Below, piece by piece: positions 1 to 5,088 of a DNA stretch of 8,366 nt. The translations under genes and the position numbers were made by a program. Under the pieces are notes generated by a model, which was not told the DNA's origin, did not search any database, and was given only the letters and a program-made list of their open reading frames with translations. The stretch spans positions 1 through 8,366 of the forward strand of contig JAGGTU010000040.1 of the NCBI GenBank assembly GCA_021163545.1, given 5' to 3'. The stretch comes from a bacterium. GTDB taxonomy: Bacteria; Patescibacteriota; Minisyncoccia; Minisyncoccales; PEYH01. The number at the start of each line of letters is the position of its first letter. Within the stretch, counting starts at the first letter, position 1.

Positions 1-1275
1 GTTTTGAAACAAAGAATTAATGAATTTTCTCCATGCCCGATTAGACCTTTAAAAGTAGAGGGCAAAGATATAGAAATAAAATGCCAGGAGATATATCACC
101 CTGTTGTACCTGTGTCTATTGATACAACATTTATTGCTATGGTACTTGACCCTAAAACAGGCAAAATAGAGAAGAAAGTTTCTTTTGTGGGTTCGTCTTC
201 ACAATCTGTGGTTTATATGTCAGAAAATGCCCTTTATATAACTTATCCGTATTATGAAAGTTTCTTTAAAGTTTTTGCAGACTTTTTAGAAGAGGAATGC
301 AGAAGTCTTTTTCCTGATTGGATTTTCTCAAAGATTGCCAAACTCAGAGATTACGATTTAAGTCAAGAGGCAAAGCTTTTAGAACTCCAGCTTATTTTAG
401 AAAAATATCAAAGATCTCTTGATCAAGATGAGAGATTGAAACTTGAAAATGAGATTAGAAATAAAGCCGAGGATTATTTTAAGGCCCATATGAGAGAATT
501 AGAAAAAACAGGTATTGTAAAAATTGATGTTAAAGATTTAAAAATTCTCAAAAAAGGAGACATTCCAGGCAGACTTCTTAACCAATTTTCTTTAGACGAA
601 TATCAAGGATATTTAAGGGTTGCAACAACAGTTGGGCAGAGATTTTTGCCTTTTGGATTTGGAGGAAGAAGCGAAACAGCTAACGACATTTATGTATTGG
701 ATGAGGATCTAAAAATTGTTGGAAAAATCCAAGACTTAGGAGTAGGGGAGAGGATTTATTCAGCAAGATTTATTCAAGATAAGGGCTATCTTGTTACATT
801 TCGCCAGATTGACCCCTTCTTTGTTTTAGATTTGTCAGATCCAAAAAACCCACAGCTTAAAAGGGAGCTTAAAATTCCAGGGTATTCTTCGTATCTTCAT
901 CCAATTACAGATGATAAAATTTTAGGAATTGGCAAAGAGAATTGGCAAATTAAAATTTCTCTTTTTGATGTACAGAACCCAGAAAATCCAAAAGAATTAG
1001 ATAAATACATCTTAGATGAAACTTTTTCAGATATCCTTTCAACTCATCATGCCTTCTTATTAGATAAAAAACACCAAATCTTTTTCCTGCCAGGGTCAAA
1101 AGGAGGCTATATTTTCTCATACAAAAACGATAAATTAGAACTCAAAAAGGCAATAGCAGAGACAGGAGCAAGAAGAGCTCTCTATATAGACGATTATCTT
1201 TACATTGTTTCAGATAAAGGAATTTCAGTTATAGACGAAAATACCTGGGAGAGGGTAGAGGAATTTGAATTTTAA
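1..1275 (+). CDS. Secreted C-terminal beta-propeller protein (COG4880-like), 5' end outside window
   Basis: The reading frame is open from the first base, so the true start and the expected signal peptide lie upstream. The TTG at position 4 is the first possible start seen, not a likely one. The 423 visible residues (numbered from that TTG) match the 'secreted protein containing C-terminal beta-propeller domain' family best known from Thermococcales and methanogens. The N-terminal blades are followed by a helical, charged insert at about residues 83-168, then the segments LLNQFSLDEYQGYLRVATT (191-209), NDIYVLDE and DPFFVLDLSDPKNP, and a GYSSYLHP motif. Family members are typically much longer than the part seen here. 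They are exported and have no established biochemical role; surface binding is a guess. The gene ends 18 bases before the alkyltransferase–TsaC fusion and may share its transcript. Family assignment is firm from recalled motifs; function is unknown. Confidence 0.82.
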   Translation, partial: VLKQRINEFSPCPIRPLKVEGKDIEIKCQEIYHPVVPVSIDTTFIAMVLDPKTGKIEKKVSFVGSSSQSVVYMSENALYITYPYYESFFKVFADFLEEECRSLFPDWIFSKIAKLRDYDLSQEAKLLELQLILEKYQRSLDQDERLKLENEIRNKAEDYFKAHMRELEKTGIVKIDVKDLKILKKGDIPGRLLNQFSLDEYQGYLRVATTVGQRFLPFGFGGRSETANDIYVLDEDLKIVGKIQDLGVGERIYSARFIQDKGYLVTFRQIDPFFVLDLSDPKNPQLKRELKIPGYSSYLHPITDDKILGIGKENWQIKISLFDVQNPENPKELDKYILDETFSDILSTHHAFLLDKKHQIFFLPGSKGGYIFSYKNDKLELKKAIAETGARRALYIDDYLYIVSDKGISVIDENTWERVEEFEF

Positions 1276-1293
1276 CCCTCCCTCTAAAAATTT

Positions 1294-2085
1294 ATGAGTT
1301 TCAAGGAGAAGGTTTTTAAAATAGTGAAGGGGATTAAACCCGGAAAGTTTTTAACTTACAAAGAGGTGGCAAAAAAGGCAGGGAATAAAAATGCCCAAAG
1401 AGCAGTAGGTCAAATTTTAGCAAAGAATAGAGATTCTAAAATACCTTGCCATCGGGTAATTTTGTCAAACAATTTAGTTGGGGGATATTTTGGAAAAAAC
1501 AATTTGGCTTGGAAAAAAGCGGCAATGCTTTTAAAAGAAGGAGCAATCGGGGTAATTCCAACCGACACTCTTTATGGAATTTGTACCTCTTGTTTCTCTA
1601 AAAAATCAGTTGAAAAAGTTTACAAACTCAAAAAGAGAGACCCAAAAAAGCCTTGTATTATCTTAATCTCCGGCTTACAAGATTTAGAAAAATTTGAAAT
1701 AAAACTTACAAAAAAACAAAAAGAAATTTTAAGAAAAATTTGGCCTGCACGAATAAGTGTGGTATTGAAATGTCCGTCTTTGAAGTTTTCTTATTTACAC
1801 CGGGGTTCAAAGACTTTAGCATTTCGTTTACCAAAAAAGAAATTCATTTTAAACATCCTAGAAATTTCAGGCCCTTTAATTGCTCCCTCCGCTAATTTGG
1901 AAACAAAACCACCTGCCACAACAATTTATGAGGCAAGAAAATATTTTAAGGACACTGTTTTTTATTTAGATGGGGGTAAAATTGAGGAGGGACCTTCGAC
2001 TTTAATTGATTTAACAAAAGGTAAAATAGAAATTTTGCGAAAAGGAGCCGACTTTTATATTTTAAAAAGATTTGACTTTAATTAA
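1294..2085 (+). CDS. tsaC: Fusion: O6-alkylguanine-DNA alkyltransferase domain + threonylcarbamoyl-AMP synthase (TsaC/YrdC)
   Basis: One uninterrupted frame of 263 residues joins two enzymes. Residues 1 to about 82 are the helix-turn-helix/active-site domain of MGMT/Ogt: Tyr22 (GKFLTYKEVA), Arg36 as the arginine finger (QRAVGQ), and the acceptor Cys52 in IPCHRV followed by GGYFG. The N-terminal ribonuclease-like domain of full-length MGMT is absent. Residues from about 74 to 255 form a TsaC domain of normal size, with PTDTLYGI (89-96), KLKKRDPKKP (111-120), WPARISVVL (150-158), APSAN (197-201) and PSTLIDL (234-240). TsaC makes threonylcarbamoyl-AMP from threonine, bicarbonate and ATP for the t6A37 tRNA modification. 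The C-terminal Sua5 domain is missing, as in TsaC. The start is the first ATG after the upstream stop; no Shine-Dalgarno is seen. An internal ATG at 1525 (Met78) could yield a free 186-residue TsaC. Confidence 0.9.
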   Translation: MSFKEKVFKIVKGIKPGKFLTYKEVAKKAGNKNAQRAVGQILAKNRDSKIPCHRVILSNNLVGGYFGKNNLAWKKAAMLLKEGAIGVIPTDTLYGICTSCFSKKSVEKVYKLKKRDPKKPCIILISGLQDLEKFEIKLTKKQKEILRKIWPARISVVLKCPSLKFSYLHRGSKTLAFRLPKKKFILNILEISGPLIAPSANLETKPPATTIYEARKYFKDTVFYLDGGKIEEGPSTLIDLTKGKIEILRKGADFYILKRFDFN

Positions 2086-2100
2086 GATAGATGATATTGT
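2072..2100 (+). promoter_or_regulatory. Sigma70-type promoter for mgsA
   Basis: A -35 box TTGACT (2072-2077) and an extended -10 TG-A-TATTGT (2092-2100) are separated by 17 bases. The -35 box lies inside the last codons of the fusion gene, so mgsA can be transcribed independently of it. The predicted start of transcription is near 2107. Only four of six -10 bases match the consensus, compensated by the TGn extension. Confidence 0.5.
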
Positions 2101-2101
2101 G

Positions 2102-2142
2102 GGTTTTTCAATAAACGCTCTTTAATTTTGAGCGCAAAAACC
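2102..2142 (+). promoter_or_regulatory. Two-tier inverted repeat in the mgsA leader
   Basis: GGTTTTT (2102-2108) pairs with AAAAACC (2136-2142), and CGCTC (2116-2120) pairs with GAGCG (2130-2134) around a nine-base loop. The 3' outer arm ends four bases before the Shine-Dalgarno sequence. No U tract follows, so it is not a normal terminator. If transcription starts near 2107, only the inner stem is fully present in mgsA mRNA, whereas read-through RNA from upstream could form both tiers. Confidence 0.4.
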
Positions 2143-2145
2143 AAA

Positions 2146-2152
2146 AAGGAGG
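2146..2152 (+). promoter_or_regulatory. Strong Shine-Dalgarno site of mgsA
   Basis: AAGGAGG lies four bases before the ATG at 2157 and fixes that start. It stands out because the fusion, HIT and corA genes here lack a comparable site. Confidence 0.8.
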
Positions 2153-2156
2153 CAAA

Positions 2157-2549
2157 ATGCAAGAAAGAGGAGAAAAACCCGTAGTTGCTCTGGTGGCTCA
2201 TGATAAACGTAAGCCAAAAATGCTTGAGTGGGTAAATGCACATAGGGAACTTTTGAAGCAATGTGTTTTAGTGGGCACAGAAGGAACAGCAAAAAACATA
2301 AGGGATATTCTTGGTTTAGAAGTGAAAAGTATCGGCCACGGCCCACTTGGAGGAGATATATCTATTGCCTATAAAGTTCTAAAAGGAGAAATATCGCTCT
2401 TGGTTTTCTTTATCGATACCCAGACTCCCCATGGGCATGAGCACGATATACAATCTCTAATTAGAGCCGCAGTAACCAAAAACATCCTCTTTGCGCTCAA
2501 TGCTCAAACAGCTGAAGTTCTTGTTCGTTCTTTGGTAAAAAAAAGATGA
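2157..2549 (+). CDS. mgsA: Methylglyoxal synthase
   Basis: A 130-residue cytosolic enzyme converting dihydroxyacetone phosphate to methylglyoxal and phosphate (EC 4.2.3.3), a bypass that frees phosphate when triose phosphates build up. Residues corresponding to the E. coli active site are present with a constant offset of four: His15 and Asp16 in LVAHDK, Asp67 in GPLGGD, Asp87 in FFIDTQTP, His94 and Asp97 in HGHEHD. The phosphate-binding loop appears as GTEGTA (40-45). E. coli MgsA has 152 residues; this one lacks the short N-terminal extension and C-terminal tail. It is a single-gene unit with its own promoter, strong ribosome binding site and terminator. Local GC is about 43% in a sampled 60-base line, against roughly 13-32% in lines sampled from the fusion and HIT genes, so it may have been acquired or be highly expressed. 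Assignment is secure. Confidence 0.95.
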   Translation: MQERGEKPVVALVAHDKRKPKMLEWVNAHRELLKQCVLVGTEGTAKNIRDILGLEVKSIGHGPLGGDISIAYKVLKGEISLLVFFIDTQTPHGHEHDIQSLIRAAVTKNILFALNAQTAEVLVRSLVKKR

Positions 2550-2560
2550 ATTATTGTCTT

Positions 2561-2590
2561 CCGGGTCAGCTTTTGCTGACCCGGGTTTTT
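2561..2590 (+). terminator. Intrinsic terminator after mgsA
   Basis: A perfect 10-bp stem, CCGGGTCAGC (2561-2570) with GCTGACCCGG (2575-2584), is closed by a TTTT loop and followed by GTTTTTGTTT. It begins 12 bases after the mgsA stop and separates mgsA from the HIT gene. Confidence 0.93.
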
Positions 2591-2632
2591 GTTTAAGATA
2601 AAACTCGTCTACAAAAAATTAAAAAATTATTT

Positions 2633-2638
2633 TACAAT
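2633..2638 (+). promoter_or_regulatory. Probable -10 box of the HIT gene (near-leaderless transcript)
   Basis: TACAAT lies eight bases before the HIT ATG at 2647. A start site six to eight bases downstream would fall at or just before the start codon, giving a leaderless or nearly leaderless mRNA, which fits the missing Shine-Dalgarno. No good -35 box is seen; TCTACA at 2608-2613 is 19 bases away and weak. Confidence 0.35.
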
Positions 2639-2646
2639 ACAAAAAT

Positions 2647-3051
2647 ATGGAAGATTGCGTATTTTGTAAAATTGTAAAAGGAGAGATTCCTTCATACAAA
2701 GTTTATGAAGATGAAAAATTTATCGCTTTTTTAGATATTAAACCCAGAAATCCAGGGCATACTTTGGTTATCCCAAAAGAACATTTTAGATGGGTTTGGG
2801 ATGTGCCATATCTTGGAGAATATTTTGAAGTTGTAGGGAAAATCGCAAATGCGATAAGAAAAGCAATGAATACCCAATGGGTTGTTGCTTTAGTTATAGG
2901 AGAAGAAGTACCTCATGCTCATATTTGGCTGATTCCAAGGTTTGAAGATGATGGACATGGAGGTTCAATAGATCTTTCAAATATAAAGGAAATTTCAAAA
3001 GAAGAAATGGAAAAGATTGCCCAAAAGATTAAAGAAGAGATAGAAAAATAG
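2647..3051 (+). CDS. HIT-family nucleotide-binding protein with altered third histidine
   Basis: A 134-residue member of the histidine triad superfamily (nucleotidyl hydrolases and transferases, Hint/Fhit type), cytosolic. The N-terminus has Cys4 and Cys7 (DCVFCK), a zinc-knuckle signature of bacterial HIT proteins, then FLDIKPRNPGHTLVIPKEH (28-46), the nucleotide-binding core. The triad region reads VPHAHIWLIPR (88-98): the first histidine (90) and the nucleophilic middle histidine (92) are present, but the third is Trp94. The Trp-rich stretch FRWVWDVP (47-54) is also distinctive. The C-terminus is a lysine/glutamate-rich helix. The gene lies alone between the mgsA terminator and the convergent prs gene. 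The natural substrate cannot be told from sequence. Confidence 0.9.
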   Translation: MEDCVFCKIVKGEIPSYKVYEDEKFIAFLDIKPRNPGHTLVIPKEHFRWVWDVPYLGEYFEVVGKIANAIRKAMNTQWVVALVIGEEVPHAHIWLIPRFEDDGHGGSIDLSNIKEISKEEMEKIAQKIKEEIEK

Positions 3052-3077
3052 GGCCGGTCTCGACTCCGGCCCTATTT
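3046..3077. terminator. Bidirectional terminator hairpin embedding both convergent stop codons
   Basis: A perfect 12-bp stem, AAATAGGGCCGG (3046-3057) with CCGGCCCTATTT (3066-3077), and an eight-base loop. The HIT stop TAG is 3049-3051 and the prs stop (TAG on the minus strand) is 3072-3074; they pair base for base. The U tract is better on the minus strand (TATTTTT) than on the plus strand (TATTTG), so it should end prs transcripts most efficiently. Confidence 0.85.
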
Positions 3078-4022
3078 GATCTCAAACAAAGGGCTGAGAG
3101 GCTTGCTTTTGTGAATTGCTTGCAAGATCGAAGACAAGAAAGGAGCAATATCTATGATAGTAATCGGGAGGCGTTCTTGGATCTCTCTTGGAATAGGTAA
3201 AGTGTTGCTTACAATGATTTCCTTAATAAGAGGATGGGAAAGGTTTGAAAGAGCGTTGCCGACAAATACACCATGTGCTGCTACGATGATAGCCTCCTTA
3301 ATTTCATTCTCGATTTTTTGAATCAGTGTCGCAATAGTACCTCCGGTGCATATCTCATCGGCAGCAATAATGGCAGTTTTCCCTTGGTAGTCTCCTTGGA
3401 TAGAAAGGATCTTCACCTCGGTTGAGGAAATCCTCATTTTTTCTACATAACCTACAGGAAAGCCAAGATGTTCTCCAACAAGAAGGGCCCTTTTTATTGA
3501 ATGGGTATCATCAGGAAGGACGATGGTCTCTTTTGGGTTTAGATGTTTTTTGCGAAGGTAAGGAATTAAGAGCTTGAAGGTAGAAAAGTTGTCTATTCTT
3601 TCAAAAAATCCTTCCACTTGAGGAGCGTGTAAATCAAAAACAATTGTGGGAGTATGACCGTCGCAAGCTATAAGAAAGTTTTTGGCAATTATCTTTGCAG
3701 CAATACCCATCCTCCCTTCTTTTTTATCAGAGCGGGCATAGCTAAAATAGGGCATTACAAGCACAACTTTAGAGGCAAATGATTCATATGCGGCTGCAAG
3801 AGTTAATTGAGTTATGAGAATGTCTCGAGGGAGCGTTTCGCCAGGGATACTTGTAAGGAATACAAAAGCAGAACAGTCTCTGACTTCTCTGGGAAGCTTT
3901 ACCTCGAGACAACCGTTGGGATACGTGCATATCTCGGGCTGTACTACCTCCACTTCCAGCCTTTTAGCTACGCTATACGCCAAATCAGGGTAATTCACCG
4001 GAAGAATCTTTAATCTATCCAT
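3072..4022 (-). CDS. prs: Ribose-phosphate pyrophosphokinase (PRPP synthetase), divergent motifs
   Basis: A 316-residue protein, normal length for Prs, making PRPP from ribose 5-phosphate and ATP for nucleotide synthesis and salvage. The start at 4022 is chosen because AAAGGAGGG lies just upstream; an in-frame extension to 4070 would run through that site and most of the promoter. Recognisable motifs are MPYFSYARSDKK (90-101), FDLHAPQVEGFF (129-140, His132), Lys195/Arg197 in EKMR (the catalytic loop Lys and Arg) and SNTLP (272-276). Departures from the E. coli pattern: the adenine-binding FSDGE motif is YPNGC (34-38), and the ribose-phosphate loop DDMIDTGGT is ADEICTGGT (221-229), losing the first and last aspartates. 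PRPP synthetase is the best call, but a paralogue with altered substrate or regulation is possible. Local GC is about 43%, like mgsA. Confidence 0.85.
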   Translation of the reverse strand: MDRLKILPVNYPDLAYSVAKRLEVEVVQPEICTYPNGCLEVKLPREVRDCSAFVFLTSIPGETLPRDILITQLTLAAAYESFASKVVLVMPYFSYARSDKKEGRMGIAAKIIAKNFLIACDGHTPTIVFDLHAPQVEGFFERIDNFSTFKLLIPYLRKKHLNPKETIVLPDDTHSIKRALLVGEHLGFPVGYVEKMRISSTEVKILSIQGDYQGKTAIIAADEICTGGTIATLIQKIENEIKEAIIVAAHGVFVGNALSNLSHPLIKEIIVSNTLPIPREIQERLPITIIDIAPFLSSILQAIHKSKPLSPLFEIK

Positions 4023-4025
4023 TCT

Positions 4026-4034
4026 CCCTCCTTT
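4026..4034 (-). promoter_or_regulatory. Strong Shine-Dalgarno site of prs
   Basis: On the minus strand AAAGGAGGG sits a few bases before the ATG at 4022 and decides that start over upstream in-frame alternatives. Confidence 0.85.
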
Positions 4035-4055
4035 TGAATGTGCGAAGGATATTTT

Positions 4056-4083
4056 CTTATAACATGGCAAAATACTTTGTCAA
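4056..4083 (-). promoter_or_regulatory. Sigma70-type promoter of prs
   Basis: On the minus strand a consensus -35 TTGACA (4078-4083) is followed after 16 bases by TATAAG (4056-4061), preceded by TGT, giving an extended -10. The predicted start is near 4049, leaving a leader of roughly 27 bases that contains the Shine-Dalgarno site. Its -35 box overlaps that of the rightward promoter. Confidence 0.75.
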
Positions 4084-4104
4084 ATATTTTTTCTTGGCTA
4101 TAAT
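4077..4104 (+). promoter_or_regulatory. Sigma70-type promoter of the OB-fold/nuclease/corA/trmI operon
   Basis: A -35 TTGTCA (4077-4082) and a perfect -10 TATAAT (4099-4104) are spaced by 16 bases, with a predicted start near 4111 and a short leader before the ATG at 4125. A second perfect TATAAT (4113-4118) lies six bases before that ATG and could make a leaderless transcript, but its -35 region is poor. Confidence 0.7.
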
Positions 4105-4124
4105 CTTTGGGTTATAATAAAAGA

Positions 4125-4586
4125 ATGGAAGATTTTTTCCAGAATTTAAAAGAAAATAAAATAGCGATTGCCCTTGTAATTGTTGGGTTGATCATTGGGG
4201 GTGCTATTTATATAACTCAAAAGGAAAATTTAGAGAGGGAAAATACGCAATATGAATATGAGATAACTTCTTCTTCTACTACTACTTCTGAAGAAGGTGA
4301 TTGCCATATTCATTTTACTCAAGCTCCAAAACATATTGGAGAGATCTGCACAGTTGAAGGCAAGGTAGACCATGTTTATATTTCCAAAAAAGGAAATATA
4401 TTTTTAGATTTTTGTAAAAATTATAAAACTTGTCCTTTCTCGGGGGTAATTTTTAAAAAGGACGCTGCAAAGTTTGATCCCGAGATGTATGAGGGAAGAG
4501 AAGTGAGGATTAAAGGGCTAATTAAGACTTATCAGGGAAGACCTGAAATTATTATTAATGACCCAAAACAAATTGAAATTAAATAG
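4125..4586 (+). CDS. Membrane-anchored OB-fold protein
   Basis: A 153-residue protein. Residues 12-31 form one hydrophobic membrane segment preceded by a short charged N-terminus, predicting a signal anchor with the rest outside. A Ser/Thr/Glu-rich spacer (about 41-58) leads to a compact domain (60-153) with the pattern of an OB fold: CTVEGKVDHVYISKKG, FLDFCKNY, then YEGREVRIKGLIKTYQGRPE (122-141). Similar OB domains with the GRPEI motif are known as partners of extracellular nucleases and DNA-binding proteins. Four cysteines (60, 75, 97, 103) could form disulfides. The ATG at 4125 is preferred over a TTG at 4107, which would put the second TATAAT inside the coding region. The gene overlaps the nuclease gene by 29 bases, implying translational coupling. 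Nucleic-acid binding is inferred. Confidence 0.75.
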   Translation: MEDFFQNLKENKIAIALVIVGLIIGGAIYITQKENLERENTQYEYEITSSSTTTSEEGDCHIHFTQAPKHIGEICTVEGKVDHVYISKKGNIFLDFCKNYKTCPFSGVIFKKDAAKFDPEMYEGREVRIKGLIKTYQGRPEIIINDPKQIEIK

Positions 4587-5073
4587 GAAAGTTTTTCTTT
4601 TTGGGGCAATATTGTTCTTTTTTCTCTTGGGATATCATCTTGCTTGTTCATTTTCCCAGCCATTTAGAGTTTTGAAAGTCATTGATGGTGATACAATCGT
4701 GGTTCAAATAGGTTTTAAAAAAGAGACGGTAAGGCTTTTGGGAGTTGATACGCCTGAGGTAAAAAGCCCTTACACAGAAGAAGAATGTTTTGGGAAGGAA
4801 GCCTCGAGCAAGACAAGACATCTTCTTCTTAAACAGAGAGTTTATCTTTTAAAAGACAAAAATGCACCTGATAGAGATAAATATGGGCGACTTTTAAGAT
4901 ATGTATTTTTAGAAAATGGTAAATTTGTAAATGCAGAGCTTATTGAAGAAGGATACGCATTTTTGTATATTTTAGAGCCGATAGAGTTTGGAGATTATTT
5001 TCGGTATCTGGAGGAAAAAGCCAAAGAACAAAGAATAGGTCTTTGGGGAAGTTGCTCATTTTCGGGAGATTGA
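4558..5073 (+). CDS. Membrane-anchored staphylococcal nuclease-like (thermonuclease) protein
   Basis: A 171-residue protein with a hydrophobic segment at about 12-30 that anchors or exports it, followed by a full SNase domain (35-166). The catalytic set of micrococcal nuclease is intact: Asp43 and Asp45 in VIDGDT (calcium), Arg59 and Asp64/Thr65/Glu67 in VRLLGVDTPE, and Arg111 in DKYGRLLRYV. The C-terminal AKEQRIGLWG motif is also typical. It should cut DNA and RNA in the presence of calcium outside the cytoplasm. The start ATG lies inside the end of the OB-fold gene without a visible Shine-Dalgarno; a TTG at 4573 is an alternative that also overlaps. Translation probably depends on ribosomes finishing the upstream gene. 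A role in scavenging external nucleic acid is inferred from location and neighbours. Confidence 0.9.
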   Translation: MTQNKLKLNRKVFLFGAILFFFLLGYHLACSFSQPFRVLKVIDGDTIVVQIGFKKETVRLLGVDTPEVKSPYTEEECFGKEASSKTRHLLLKQRVYLLKDKNAPDRDKYGRLLRYVFLENGKFVNAELIEEGYAFLYILEPIEFGDYFRYLEEKAKEQRIGLWGSCSFSGD

Positions 5074-5088
5074 TTAAGATAAAATAAT

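Noticed and set aside
1501..1530. Assembly frameshift as the cause of the alkyltransferase–TsaC fusion
   Set aside because: The frame runs through both domains without a stop, and the residues at the junction fit both families, so an artefact is unlikely though not excluded.
2122..2346. Minus-strand 74-residue open frame
   Set aside because: It lies antisense over the mgsA leader and the conserved mgsA coding region, has no ribosome site and shows no recognisable motif.
3807..4013. Plus-strand 68-residue open frame inside prs
   Set aside because: It is antisense to conserved PRPP synthetase motifs and has no signal of its own.
4023..4070. Sixteen-residue N-terminal extension of prs
   Set aside because: It would include the Shine-Dalgarno site and the -10 box and lie upstream of the predicted transcription start; Prs length and alignment fit the start at 4022.
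4107..4124. TTG start extending the OB-fold protein by six residues
   Set aside because: It is a weak start before the predicted transcript start and would place the second TATAAT within coding sequence; the ATG at 4125 gives a normal signal anchor.
4636..4650. Possible lipobox ending at Cys30 of the nuclease
   Set aside because: The sequence before the cysteine is HLA; the -3 position is His rather than Leu/Val/Ile, so a simple membrane anchor or signal peptide is more likely.
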